Shown: positions 22,108 to 37,100, counted from the first letter of the stretch. The stretch: DNA of 64,000 bases from Zingiber officinale (GCF_018446385.1 NC_056000.1:56080722-56144721); one strand, 5' to 3'. Made by a program: numbers and translations. The notes: generated from the sequence alone by a model not told the origin.

Positions 22108-25100
22108 ATGGGGGTGTCGGAAGACAATGTTCGTGGGCTCGTGTTGGCCATGTCCTCCAGTATTTTTATTGGATTAAGCTTCATTGTGAAGAAGAAGGGG
22201 CTGCAAAAGGCAGGGGCCAATGGAGTCCGAGCAGGTCTGTTTAAAATGGAAAAAAATAACTGTTTTCCCCCTTTTGGGTATGAGGCCTTGTGTCGAAAAA
22301 TTGCTTTTTCCTCGTGCCTAAATTGCAATGATGTTTTCATTTTCAAATTTCAGGATCCGGGGGTTTCTCATACTTATACGAGCCTATATGGTGGGTGGGA
22401 ATGCTCACCAGTAAGTAAGAATGTTGAATATTTTTGATTCGTTAGGTATTAGTATCCAAGTAGATGAATAAGTAAGTCTTTGATTGTAGAATTTCTACAT
22501 TCTGTTTTGACTGTATGAATCCTTGGTTAACAATATTATTACATCAATAAGTAGTCCCTAGTCAGCAGGAATCAACCATCATATGCATAACTACTTGCTT
22601 TAGTCTGTGTATCGTTGTCATTCATCATATTTTTTCTATCATGTTTTAGTTTTCACATTACATTATAACCAGTATTTCATTATTACTGACCAATATATTT
22701 AAATGAATGAGAAGCAAAACTATTGATAATAAATACATGAAAAATATAGCTAGTAGAAGGGAATAAAATCAGTTGCACACATATAGAGGATGGGTTTAGA
22801 TTCATAGATACTTGGTTGAATAATACAAATATTTTATTGAATATTATCCTTCATACACAACTTTATTCATATTAGGTACCTTTGTCTATGACCACACTAT
22901 TCTATGCCTAGAGAAGAATTAAGTTGTTTTCTCAAACATAGGCATCTTAACACAGATGCCTCTAACTTTGATGGACCATTACACCCTAATACAAGCTTCT
23001 TGATTAGTTAATTGAAATAAAAGACTATCTTGATCAGTATGACATGACCGTTATCAAACAAGTATAATGTATCGAATACAAACTAGAGCTGCTAAGAAAT
23101 TCAACAATTTAGACAACCACTAAAATATAGAACTGAAATGCAATGTAATCTTGAATATGGATATTCCTAAATGTTTCATTTCTAAATATCTTGCTGATGA
23201 ATTATAGTAAAATTTATAAATCTAAAATTATCATTACTAAAGGTGTCAAAATCTTATGGAGTTGATTGCTTGTTTACTATTTGTAATCACTCAGATTTCT
23301 ACTTAAACTTTTATGTGAGAGACACATAGATAAGAGAAAAGAAATTATACTATGTAGGGATTCTTTTTTAGTGCCCAATGCTATAGTAAGTTATCTTCAT
23401 GCATCCATGAACATGAATCCTAAGAGTTGTGTAATTTATTTAGCCTCACCATTAACATTAGTTTAATTTTTGAATTTGAGGATATGATATTTTACTAGGA
23501 GGCATTCAAGCTTTTGTTCTTATATGTTGTCTTTATCATAGGGTGTTCTTCTATGGGGTTTCAAGGATTTCAGTGTTGACCCATGCTGTTCGAAACAAAC
23601 GATTTTTACATTCCGGCACAAGATCGACATTGATACCCTATCAGTACGGATGTGCCGATAGCTATGCAAGAATCCTATGCTCACATACATCCTAGCATGA
23701 ATTGATTCCTTTTGTCGATTACAAGAAATTAAAAGGCATGGATGGCTATAAATGCTTGAAAACTTACCCAGTAGCAACACACGTAGATTAGTGAGAGAGA
23801 TCAGCAGTAGCGAGGATGAGCGATGACTCTTCTGTTGAATAAGTGAATGGAGAAGAAATGGAAGAGGAAAGAGGCTCCATTGTGAATGAGACTTTAGTCC
23901 TACATTGGAAGTTTCAAGGAAATTTTGTTGGTTTATATTGATTCACATACATTGAGGTTATGAACAAATGCATGAGGAGAGGCTCTCTCTCACGTGTGGG
24001 TGCGCAGGGGGGTGCAAATCCAGGGCCCCGATTTGCACTGAACCAAGTTGACTCGTGTGCGAGCGCGACCTGCGCACACGAATGCCGAACCGGTCGGGGC
24101 AAAAATTTGCCCAAGTGGAACAACCAACATTTTACCACATAGATCTTTGGCTGCTGTGAAACGGACGCATTAAATTCGAGATTAATGCAGAATAAAATCG
24201 GCCGAGTAATAATGAGTGAAACGGTGGTCGTTTCATTGCTCGGCTAATAATGACCATTAAGGTCATTAACTCTGGCCACTGATCCGAGCTACTATATAAG
24301 GAGGCTCCGATCATAGACAGGACACACAAGATAGCAAAGACTCTCCATTTTCTTCCTCCTCCTCTGTCCTGCAGCTCCTACTCAGCGGAGTGCCCGTGGT
24401 AGCATTCGGGTGCCACCCAGTTCGCCGTGACCACCAGTGCTTGGTCGGATTCACGGTCGGTCGTTGTATCCTGGGAAACAGACGACCTTTGTAAGCCTCA
24501 AAACACAGCCAGAGGTGGGCGAATCTGTTTCAAGGAAACTGCGACTCGCAGGCTTAAGTCAGTTTTTCTGCCCATTAGGCCGAATTGCCCGGCTGGTCTT
24601 CCGCTCTGCAGACCAACCCTGTCATTCCGTTCTGTAGACTTGGTCTTCCGCTTTGCAGACCAGCCCTGTCATTCCATTCTGCAGACCTGGTCTTCCGCTC
24701 TGCAGACCAGCCCAGTCGCTCCGCTCTGCAGACCTGGTCTTCCGCTCTGCAGACTAGCCCTGTCGTTCCGTTCTGCAGACCTGGTCTTCCGCTTTGCAGA
24801 CCTGGTCTTCCGCTCTGCAGATTTGGTCTGGCGCTCTGCAGACCTGCTCTACCTCTCTGTTCTTCCGCTCTGCCTACAGACCTTGTCTTCCGCTCTGCAG
24901 ATTTGATCTTCCTCTTTGCAGACCCGCTCTGTCGCTCCGCTCTGCAGACCTGATCTTTCACTCTGCAGACCTGGTCTTCCACTCTCCAAATCTGGTCAGC
25001 CGCTCTCCAGACTTGCTCTGACGCTCTGGTCTGCCGCTCTACAGACCTGGTCTGCCGCTCTGCAGACCTGTCCAGCCGCTCTTTGGCACGTAGCAGAAAC

Positions 25101-28100
25101 CAACCCCTGCTGGCAGCCTGAGATTATCCGCTCAGGTCATTTCGACTGTAAGTTGAATTTAATTCAGTGTAGCTTAAATTCAACTAATAATCGTAAATCT
25201 CCGACATTAGATTGTTTGTATCCAACAATCTTGAAACAGAGTCGACTCTGTTGAGATGGCCACGGAATGAAATGTTGAGGTGCAACAGACTCAACACGTG
25301 CAGGCCTCCTCCGCCCCAATTGGGACTGTGACAATCAACCACGGGGAAAAGCCAGAGAAGTTCAGTGGACTGAACTTCAAGAGGTGGTAGCAGAAGATGC
25401 TCTTCTACCTGACCACGCTCAATCTAGCTCGGTTCTTGACCGAGGACCCTCCCAAGCGTGCTGAGGATGCTGATGCGCAAACCATCAGTACAGTGGAGGC
25501 ATGGACTCATTCTGAGTTTCTTTACCGAAACTATATCCTTAACTGTCTTGCCGACTCGCTGTACGCTGTGTATAGCATGAAGAGAACGGCTAAGGAGCTG
25601 TGGGAGTCCCTGGACAAGAAATACAAGACGGAGGACGCAGGGGCAAAGAAGTTCATTGTGGGTCGATTCTTGGACTACAAGATGGTTGACTCCAAGACGG
25701 TGATCAGTTAAGTCCAGGAGCTTCAGGTGATCTTGCACGAGATCTACTCAGAAGGGATGGTTCTGAGTGAAACCTTCCAGGTGGCTGCTATCATTGAAAA
25801 GCTGCCTCCCGGCTGGAAGGACTTCAAGAACTACCTGAAGCACAAGCGGAAGGAGATGAATGTGGAGGAACTCATTGTTCGACTTCGCATCGAAGAAGAC
25901 AACAAGAGTTCAGAGAGGAAACTGTTCTCTCAGGCTACTGTGAAAGCCAACGTGGTCGAGCACAGTCAAAGCTCGAAACGGAAGAACCTTAAGTCTTCCA
26001 AGATGGGACCCAGAGGAGGCATCAGCAAGAAGAAGTTCTCTGGGAAGTGCTTCAACTGTGACAAAGTGGGTCACAAATCTTCGGAGTGCAGAAAGCCGAA
26101 GAAGAAGCAAGAGGCCAACCTGAACGAGGGACCAGAAATGGACGACCTCTGCGCTGTGGTCTCTGAGTTAAACCTGATCGGTTCAAACCCGCGGCAATGG
26201 TGGATCGATACTGGAGCCATCAGACATGTGTGATGCAACAAGGAGCCGCTCCACAACTTCGAAGAAGTCACTGGAGACAAACTGTTCATGGGGAACTCAG
26301 CAACCTCGGACATCATGGGCCAAGGAAAGGTGGTGCTGAAGATGACTTCGGGCAAGGATCTCACTCTGAACAATGTGCTGTATGTTCCGGAGATTCGAAA
26401 GAATCTAGTGTCCTGATCACTATTAAGCAAGCATGGCTTTCACATTGTCTTTAAGTTGAACAGAGTTGTATTGTCCAAGAATGGAGTGTTTGTAGGAAAA
26501 GGCTATGTATCTGATGGGTTGTTTAAGCTCAATGTAATGACGATTAGGCCTAAGATAAATAAAATTGAAAACTCTTCCACTTATATGCTTGAGTCTTCGT
26601 GTTTGTGGCATGGTAGACTAGGGCATGTTAATTACGATGTATTGCGTAGATTAATTAATATGCAAAGCATACCTACATTCCACCTTGACGCAAAACACAA
26701 GTGTGAGATTTGTGTTGAAGCGAAAATGACAAGGTCATCCTTTCAACATATTGAAAGAAGTAATGAACCACTTGACCTAATCCGCACTGATGTGTGCGAC
26801 CTAAAAGGTACACCAACACGTAGTGGTAATAAATACTTCATCACTTTTGTATATGATAACACAAAAATATTGTTATGTGTATCTTCTCAAAAGTAAGGAT
26901 GAAGCTATAGAGAAATTTTCTCTCTATAAGAATGAGGTTGAAAACCAACTTAATAGGAAAATTAAGGTGGTTCGAAGTGACCGAGGCGGTGAATATGTGT
27001 CACCGTTCGCTGAGTTGTGTGTTGAACATGGGATCAGACACGAAACAACAGCTCCTTATACTCCTCAGCAAAACGGAGTTGCTGAGCGAAAGAATCGAAC
27101 TCTAAAGGAAATGATGAATGCTCTTCTATTGAGCTCTAGATTACCAGAGTCCATATGGTGGGAAGCTGTGTTAATAGCTAATTACCTTTTAAATAAGGTG
27201 CCCCAGAAGAAAATAGATAAGAGCCCTTATAAGTTGTGAAATGGAAGACAACCGTCCTACAAATATTTACAAATGTGGGGGTGTCTTGCCAAAGTGTTGG
27301 TGCCTGATCCGAAAAGGGTTAAGATAGGACCAAAGACTGTTGATTGCATATTTATTGGATATGCACATAACAGCAGTGCTTATCGATTTTGTGTGTATGA
27401 GTCACACATACCAGAGATACACAAAAACTCGATAATCGAATCGAGAAATGCCTCGTTCTTCGAGCATGTGTTTCCGTATAAGACCCGAAAGGATGTTAGC
27501 TCCTCAAAACAGGCAAATGAAACACAAGGCGAAGAAGAAGATGATGATGATGATGATGAGCCAGTTGAGGTTGAGCTTAGACGGAGTAAAAGAGCTCGGG
27601 TAGAAAAATCCTACGAATCGGATTTTATCACTTTCATGCTGGAAAGTGAGCCCCGGAGTTACTCAGAAGCAGTAAGCTCGTCTGATGGACCTCACTGGAG
27701 AGAGACAATTGCATCTGAGATAGAATCTATCTTGCAAAATCACACTTGGAAACTCCTAGATCTTCCTCCGGGAAGTAAACCACTAGGCTGCAAGTGGATC
27801 TTCAAGAAGAAAATGAAATCAGATGGCACAATTGATAAATACAAGGCCAGATTGGTTATCAAAGGATACCGACAACAAGAAGACCTTGATTATTTTGATA
27901 CATATTCTCCGGTGTCGAGAATAACTTCCATTAGAGTACTGTTGGCTATCGCTGCTCTATGGAATCTCGAAATACATCAAATGGATGGAAAGACAGTCTT
28001 TCTAAACGGAGATTTAGAAGAGGAAATCTACATGGACCAACTTGAGGGGTTTTCTTGTCAGGACAGAAAAACAAGGTATGTAGATTGGTGAAGTCATTAT

Positions 28101-31100
28101 ATGGCTTGAAACAAACTCCAAAGCAGTGACATGAAAAATTTGATAATGCCATGAAGAAATGTGGATTTAAGATCAATGAATGTTATAAATGTGTCTACAT
28201 GAAAGCCACAAAAAGTGACTATGTAGACGGCATACTTATCATTGGAAGTAATGATAAGATAATAAAATCCACAAAAGGTATGCTGAGCTCAAGATTTGAT
28301 ATGAAAGACATGGGCCTAGCTAATGCGATTTTAGGAATCAAAATTCTTAGAACGACAGAAGGACTTGTTCTTAGTCAGTCTCATTGCGTGGACAAGATTC
28401 TTGAAAAATTCACCAAGGGTGATACAGTGTTGGCATGAACGCCGATAGATACGAGTCAACATCTAGCAAAAAATTGAGGTGAAAGTATCTCTCAAATAGA
28501 GTACTCTCGAGTAATTGGAAGTCTAATGTACTTGATGAGTTGTACACGACCAGACTTGGCCTACGCAGTAAGCAAACTGAGTAGATACACGAGTAATCCC
28601 GGTGTTAAGCACTGGAAAGGGATAACAAGAGTACTGAGGTTCTTGAGGTATTCTCGTGAATATGGACTGCATTATACAAGATATCCTGCTGTGATCGAAG
28701 GATACAGCGATGCAAGTTGGATATCTGATATAAAAGACTCTAAGTCTACGAGTGGATATGTCTTCACTCTAGTAGGTGCAGCCATTTCCTGAAAATCTTT
28801 TAAGCAAACCGTAATAACCAGATCCATGATGGAATCTGAGTTTCTAGCTCTTGACAAATGTGCTGAAGAGCCTGAATGGCTACGACAATTCTTAGAAGAT
28901 ATTCCACGATGGCCGAAACCTGTGCCGGCGATTTGCATACATTGCGATAGTCAATCAGCAATCGGTCGGGCACAAAGTCATCTGTATAATGGTAAGTCTA
29001 GACATATACGTCGTAGACATAATACTATTAGACAACTACTCTCAACGGGAGTTATCACTGTTGACTATGTGAAGTCAAAGGATAACCTAGCGGATCCGCT
29101 AACCAAGGGGTTAAATCGAGAGTTAGCTATAAGCTCATCATGAGGAATGGCCTTGATGCCGTTGTCAGCGATCAGTGCAGAGGACACCCAACCTATACTG
29201 ACTGGAGATCCCAAGAACTAGGTTCAAAGGGACAACTAATCTGCACTGACTAGACACACAGTAGGGGAATAGACCAATGAAACAGTGACTAGACCAGGGT
29301 AAGCCGATGGGCTTTTAATGGTCAAGAAGAGTAGATGACAACTCTTGAGGGATCACCTATGTGAGAAAGAAGTGGGGCCGCTTCGAAGAGAATTGGAGGC
29401 ACAATTCTTAGAGCTTCTCACAGAACCAGGCGTGTTCATGGCCAAGAACGAACACACTCATGAGAACTGAGTTGTATCAGGGAGAGTCTTGGGTGAGATT
29501 TGTCACTGCTTACACAGACGACAATATAGTTCAAGGACATTGTGTCTACTATCGGCCAGTAAGCAACCAAATCTTCACAAGGGAAGGTTTAAAGGGTAAA
29601 ACCTACCTATCCTATACTTGACTCAACTGCTGAATGCTATCACTTACCCTATCTCCATTCATGTGGGGGATTGTTGAATAAGTGAATGGAGAAGAAATGG
29701 AAGAGGAAAGAGGCTCCATTGTGAATGGAACTTTAGTCCCACATTGGAAGTTTCAAGGCAATTTTGTTGGTTTATATTGATTCACATACATTGAGGTTGT
29801 GAACAAATGCATGAGGAGAGGCTCTCTCTCACGCGTGGGTGCGCAGGTGGGGGGGGGGGGTGTGTGCAAATCCAGGGTCCGGATTTGCACTGAACCGAGT
29901 TGACTCGTGTGCGAGCGCGACCTGCGCACACCAATGTCGGACCGGTCGGGGCAAAAATTTGCCCAAGTGGAACAACCAACATTTTGACACGTAGATCTTT
30001 TGCTGCTGTGAAACGGACGCATTAAATTCGAGATTAATGCAGAATAAAATCGACCGAGGAATAATGAGTGAAACGGTGGTCGTTTCATTGCTCGGCTAAT
30101 AATGACCATTAAGGTCATTAACTCTGTCCATTGATCCGAGCTCCTATATAAAGAGGCTCCGATCATAGGCAGGACACACAGCATAGCAAAGACTCTCCAT
30201 TTTCTTCCTCCTCCTCTGTCGTGCAGCTCCTGCTCGGCGGAGTGCCCGTGGTAGCATTCGGGTGCCACCCAGTTTGCCGTGACCACCATTGTTTGGTCGG
30301 ATTCACGGTCGGCCGTTGTATCCTGGAAACAGACGACCTTTGTAAGCCTCGAAGCACAACCGGAGGTGGGCGAATCTGTTTCAAGGAAACTACGACTCGC
30401 AGGCCTCGATCAGCTTTTCTGCCCATTCGGCCGAATTGCCCGGCTGGTCTTCCGCTCTGCAGACCAGTCCTGTTATTTCGTTCTGCAGACCTGGTCTTCT
30501 GCTCTGCAGACTAGCCTTGTCATTCCGTTCTGCAGACCTGGTCTTTCGCTCTACAGACCTGGTCTTCCGCTCTGCAGACCAGCCCTGTCATTCCGCTCTG
30601 CAGACCAACCCTGTCGCTTCGCTTTGCAGACCTGGTCTTCCGCTATGCAGACCTGGTCTTCCGCTCTGCAGACTAGCCCTGTCGTTCCGTTCTGCAAACC
30701 TGGTCTTCCGCTCTGCAAATCTGGTCTGGCGCTCTGCAGACCTGCTCTACCTCTCTAGTCTTCCGCTCTGCCTGCAGACCTGGTCTTCCGCTCTGCCTGC
30801 AGACCTTGTCTTCCGCTCTGCAGATCTGGTCTTCCGCTCTACAGACCAGCCCTGTCACTCCGCTCTACAGACTTGGTCTTTCGCTCTGCAGACCTAGTCT
30901 TCCGCTCTCCAGATCTGGTCAGCTGCTCTCCAGACCTGCTCTGACGCTCTGGTCTGCCGCTCTGCAGACCTGCCCAGCCACTCTTTGGCACATAGCAGAA
31001 ACCAGCCCCTGCTGGCAGCTTGAGATTATCCGCTCAGGTCATTTCGACTGTAAGTTGAATTTAATTCAGTGTAGCTTAAATTCAACTAATACCCGTACAT

Positions 31101-34100
31101 CTCCGGCATTAAATTGTTTGTATCCAACATCTTCAACTCATAACATCCATGTTTAGGTAATATTTTGATGTCTTTGGAGTCTCAGAGGAGAGGAGAGATG
31201 GTCGGTCGACTAGCAATTGTCGTGGTTGTTGACCAATTCGTGTTTGTCCAAACAAATCACAACCAACAACGACCTAGGAAGGAGAAATAGCGAAGAAAAT
31301 CACAAGGGGAGAAAAGTGATTAGAGATTCTAGGAAAAAGAATTTTAAAATGACTATTAATTGAAACAAAAAAAAGTGATATAAATTTATCATAATGTTAT
31401 AAATAATTAGTATATATCAATTTTATAAGTTGTTATAAGATATATATGAGTCGTTTAAATGCATAATAGTGATATGATTAATTATATTAATGTTATATGG
31501 TTTTGTAACAGTGTTATAAAATCTTTATAATATCGTAATAGGGTTATAATAATTGTACATATATTTTATATTTTTTTATTATTTTTAAATAAGTTAAAAT
31601 AAAAAATTAAAAATATTTGAATTAAAATTTTTAGTATTTTCAATTAATTCAAATTCATAATCAATCAAACCTTAAAATTTTAAATTTTTGAATAATTTTA
31701 AATTAGTAAATAATTTTAAATTAGTAAATAATTTTTTAAAATAGTAAATAAATTTAAAAATTAGTAAGTGATTTAAAATTTTTTAATTTATTATTTTTTA
31801 AAAATATATATTTTTTAAAAATATATATTTTTAAATAAATTTCCAAAATATAATTTTAATGTTTAAATTAATTTTTTTAATGATAAAATTTCAAATATAT
31901 TAAAAAAATAATTAAAGACCTTAAATAACTTTAAAATATGATTAATAATTTTTACAATTATCCTTGACTCTTTAAAAGGTTTTTAGAATTATATTTGAAC
32001 TCTTAGTTTTATTAATCTCTATATTTTTAAATACAAAAAATACATTAAGAATTACATTAATTACAAGAATAATTTGAAGTTGTGAGAACTTGAGTTCATT
32101 GTAGATCTATATAAATATAACATGGCAATATCAATAATCATGAAATCTCCAAATTTGTGACAATTTGAAGTCGAAGACCCATCTTCATGACATGCACATG
32201 TCCTCATACTCAATGTATTTGCAATAAAAATTTAAAAGATTAAGACTATTTTATTATATGCAATAATAAAAAAAAATCTAAATTTTGAATACCTTGTTAT
32301 AGCTGTTGCAAAATTTAATAGACATCAAACATTTCAAGAGAACACATTGAAAGAACTTAGCAAAAAACACCCGAAATATAAAATCAATAGTAAACACTTA
32401 TAGCAAACAAATATTAATAAAAACAAGCTATGGTGGTACTGAGATCGTATTGTTCCCGACCATACCAAAACTTCTATATAGCTCAAAATTTTAACTTCTC
32501 AACTTTATCATTTTCATCCCGCTAACTAATTTTAGAGATGAGAACATCATCCTAGCCTAGTGATCAATTGAGATATTTTTTATTCATTGGAAGAGACAAT
32601 CAAAAAGAAATAAAATGCACACATTTCTTACTCATGGAAGGAATGCCAAAGAAAGATAATGAATCAAGTCTATGCTAAACAAATTTGGAGAGTTAGTGAT
32701 GCTATTCTTCCTTGTACTTGGAAACAAGGACCTAAAAAATATGCAGACAACTTGCTTGAAGGTGACTTCTTGTTTGGGGAAGAACAACTTGCTTGAAGGT
32801 GACTTCTTGTTTGGGGAAGAATAGTGTAAACTAGGAATCAATTTTTTAAAAAATGTTTTTAATTATTTTGATAGGTTGCCTTTTCTAGGGCTATATTGAA
32901 GTGCATGTAGAAGATTAATTAAATTGGTTCATTTTCTAATATGTAATTATTTCCTAGTTTAGATGAGTAGTTAATGTTTTCTTTTTGATGATTTTAGTTT
33001 ATTTTCATTTTTTTTCATTTTGGAGGCATTAAAAGGACCTCAACTTCCCCTATGTTAATCAACCTTTGACCTAAAAATATTCCTCTTTATGAGTTTTCAT
33101 TCTCTATGTGAGATCAACACAAAATTTCTCGTGAGGCGTGTCTAGATGTTGAAACTTTTGCCAGACCATATGGAAGTGATGAAAACTATGAAACTCTCAC
33201 GATTATGTCTCCATGATATAGTTGTCTACTTGACTCTTCTAATTTTACTTCTCTTTTTTTTTTCTTTTAATAAAAGGAAGTGCAATCTGTCTACCCAGGT
33301 GTTGTGCATATCTCTGATCCACCATTTACTCTATGTAATTATATATCATTTCTAATATTCAGATCCTGTAAGCCACTTCTATTTTTGTTAAGAAGATTTT
33401 GTTTTTTTCCTCTACAATTGCATCTTTAATCCTAATTGTTTTGACTTCTCTAATTATAAAAGTTATTTTGTTTTGAACAAGTCTATAACATCTTAAGCAA
33501 TTTTGTGCTCATTTATTATCTATTATCTATTGGAGCTATGTTTAACTTCTCTAGGTTGGTAGTACCTTTTTTCTAACATTCTTTTTTCTACTATCTTATG
33601 TATATTATTTTTAATTATCCAACATTAACCCATAAAGTATAAGAGACACAAGTTTAAGCTTTGAAATCTCTCCTACACTTCAATCTATAAGTCTTTATAC
33701 TATTTATGGTATCTTTGCCAATATTGCCTAAGAAGGCTACCTAGCTTTAACTAAAAAAAGAGGAGTGCTTCGCCTAATGATTATGCGGTTCCCTTTAGGG
33801 AATTGTTCCAAAGAGTTGTCCTCTTAGGCTGGAGTAGTCTAGGAGGAAGTCTAGCCATCTAGGTGAGTTTATTTAAAAAATAATTTATTTATCTTATTGG
33901 TTCACTTGAATACAACGCTAATTGCCCAACCCATCACAACAATCCTCTAATATATTATATGATTATCTAATTACGTTATATGTTTTTTCATTGGAATGTG
34001 AAATATGATGTGGTTTATTCTTTTTTATGTAGTTACTTATATCTTGTTTACATTTGGTTATTTTTTTGATTGATTAATACACTTAGTTGGCAATAATACA

Positions 34101-37100
34101 TGCAATGTATATGTTGTCTTGTACAACTACTGAAGCATTATTGTAGATATGCCAAAGTGTGCCACATATATTGTAGGAATTTTAGTCAAGTCATAATGCA
34201 TGCTTACAACTCTAGGCCAACAAATATGTGAAAAACATCAAGAATAATGGGTCTAAAACTAATTCTTTGTTGATATATATACTCTTTGTTATTTTTTTTA
34301 CTTATCTATTTTATTGTAATGTTATCCGCTTAGACCGTCGTATAATGTCTAGGGTTTATGCAGTGAATCAATCACCTATCACTTGAAACAACCGTTTAAA
34401 ACCTTGAAAAAGGAATAAAAATATTGAGTGGGAGACAGGTCATCTATGGTTCATACATGATAACTAAACATACCTTTGTCCCCAAATATTGAGTCTCCAA
34501 AGTCTAAACAATCATTTAATGGTTAAAATTATTATTATTAGTATTTGAAGGAATGGAAGGTTGGTAGCCTGCCATATGTTGATCACTACGGTTTATGTAC
34601 TCATCCAGTCTTTAAATGTTGAGTGGGAAAATACGAGTGTTTTTCCATTTTTACTCACTATGATTATCAGTTTTTTCTCTATTTATCAGTATAATGTTGG
34701 TGATGATACTTGTAAGGTCTTGGATGCTATATTTTCCATGCCAAAATATGTACCTCAAATGGATAACTGAGTTTTTAAATTAGGAAATTTAGTCTGTTTG
34801 GTAGTTGTCCTAACTTTTAGTGTATATCTGTCTTCCACTTTTATAATTCAAAATCAATAACCAAATATTTTGGACAACACATTCATATTTTTCTTGCAAC
34901 AAACAAGAACAACTTTACAGTTGATTTTGTGGTTTTATTGAAAATTTTCTTCCTCTTAGTTCAGTCCAGTAGAAAATTAATCTAGTCTATATGCACATAT
35001 ATCTTCATTCTTAGTTCTTACATATTTTCCATGTGAAAAGGCATATGAACATGATTGCAAATTTTTCTGAGTTCTTGGTGATCCGCCCTTTGAATATATT
35101 GATAACATTTAGTACAACTGTATGGAGGAATAATGCTGAAGATTTTTTGACGTTCCTAATGCTTTTCTTTTTGAACAAGTAAATAGGACGCCTATAAGAG
35201 TGAAATTATCTTATAGTAGTAAGAACATTCAGGAAAAGAATGCTCATACTTTAGTGTTCACAGTCATCTAATTCACCATGCCGCTGCAGTTTTATGAATT
35301 TTTTTTACCAAACTTGATCAATGTCTCGCTTTAGATTATGTCCACTTTACATGTATCTGACCATTTTTAGTGATTAGCTCATGTCAACAATTTATCATCT
35401 CCAGTGATACTTGGCGAGGTTGCTAACTTTGCTGCCTATGCATTTGCTCCTGCCATCCTTGTCACTCCTTTAGGAGCATTGAGTATAATTGTCAGGTATG
35501 GTGATAATTTTGCTGACTAGAAATTATCCAGTATTGTACATTATCTAATGAAAGCTATTTTATGCAGTGCAGTGCTAGCTCATTTCATGTTGAATGAAAA
35601 ATTGCACATATTTGGTGTCCTCGGCTGCATTCTCTGTGTTGTGGGTTCTGTTAGTATTGTATTGCATGCTCCAAGAGAGAAAGATATTGTATCAGTTAAG
35701 GAAGTATGGAGCCTTGCCACTGAACCAGGTTATCCATGCATGCATACCAAGATGCTTCAATTAGCAATTTCTAATAAATGTTAACATAACCACATCTCAT
35801 GCCAATTTGACTAATATATTGCATCTATAGCAATTTCAACATAAACCTTTAATTGACGTATAAATTATGTTTGATGTGTTGTATTGTGCAAGTAATGTGG
35901 TAACCCTGTAGTTGGTATGTGATAAAGGATAATTTTGTTGTATGATTCTTCTCTTTCTGCTGCACTCATTTTTTTATGCATTCTATTCTAAGCTGCAGAA
36001 TACTGTACTAGTATTTTCTCCTCTATGGTAGAATTTATGATGAGGTTCAACTAGCTTAATCTACTCTGTGCTACTTCTAATGTTAAAATATAAATTCGTA
36101 ACAAATTAGAAGAATCTTGTTGATATTCAAACTTAAGAAAATAGCCAAAACTAATAAAGTAATTTCTTGCCTTCAGGCTTTGTTACTTATTCTTGTCTTG
36201 TCCTGTTCCTGGTTGCGTTCCTCATTGTCCAGTTAGTTCCACGCTATGGTCAAACACATATGCTGGTATACGTTGGAATTTGCTCACTAATGGGTTCCCT
36301 AACGGTATGTCCAGTGCATCAAAATGTGTATTTTTTGGCTATGTAAGTTGTATCTTACTTTTCCTTTTCCTTCATTCAGGTCATGAGTGTAAAAGCAGTG
36401 AGCATTGCATTAAAGCTAACATTTTCAGGAATGAATCAATTTGTCTATTACCAGACTTGGTTTTTTGCAGCTACTGTAGCATTTTGCTGTGTTATGCAGA
36501 TTAACTATCTGAACAAGGTAACCAACTCTGAGGCATCTGTATATCAATCAATAAGCTTATTCAAAATATTTTCTAATTGAAGTTGAATAATAGTCTACAA
36601 GCAAAGAGTTTGACAAATATTGAGCAGTATATTTTAAACCAATCAAGAATTTAGTTACTACTAAAACAAACAACTACTGTTCAGTTGTCAGAAAAGAGGT
36701 CAGTCTAAATAGGTTTTACCTTTGTAGCATGGTTTCAAGTGCACAAAGGCATCAGTCAACACCTTTGAAAAGTATCATTCTGGTTGCCCATGACAGATAT
36801 TTTCTTGTATAGAAAGATTCTATTATGACTTATTCTATTTGCTGGTCATGAGGAGGAAATGAAAATAAAAAAGAGGGGAGGGAGAAGTGCCAATAGATAA
36901 TTCCAGTTGAGACAAGAAGATTTTCTTCTCATGATTCAGTCAGCAATCCTCTGGTCATGAGGAAGCAACAAAACATTAAAAAAGAGAGGAGAGCTCAAGA
37001 TGAGATGCAGTAATTGAAGCATTAGTAGTGGCAGAGAAGAGTAACTACATAGTCAGAGAAAGACTGAGTGTTTGATGGCCATATTGAGTGGCAATAGATT

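Larger units (their letters stand above)
23833..25227 (+). repeat. 5' LTR of the Copia element (1395 bp)
   Basis: TG...CA ends. Contains a TATA box at 24293 and a long CT-rich minisatellite from about 24590 to 25080. It is 63 bp shorter than the 3' LTR, mainly through repeat-number and small indel differences. Confidence 0.92.
23833..31129 (+). mobile_element. Complete, inactive Ty1/Copia LTR retrotransposon in NIPA intron 2
   Basis: 7297 bp. LTRs at 23833-25227 and 29672-31129, both starting TGTTGAATAAGTG and ending TATCCAACA. A perfect 5-bp target-site duplication, TCTTC, lies at 23828-23832 and 31130-31134. Domain order gag, protease, integrase, RT, RNase H defines Copia. Inserted in the same orientation as NIPA. 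Confidence 0.95.

Noticed and set aside
24427-25254. Several long overlapping ORFs, plus and minus, in the Copia LTR
   Set aside because: Produced by the ~21-bp minisatellite, whose period is a multiple of three and lacks stop codons.
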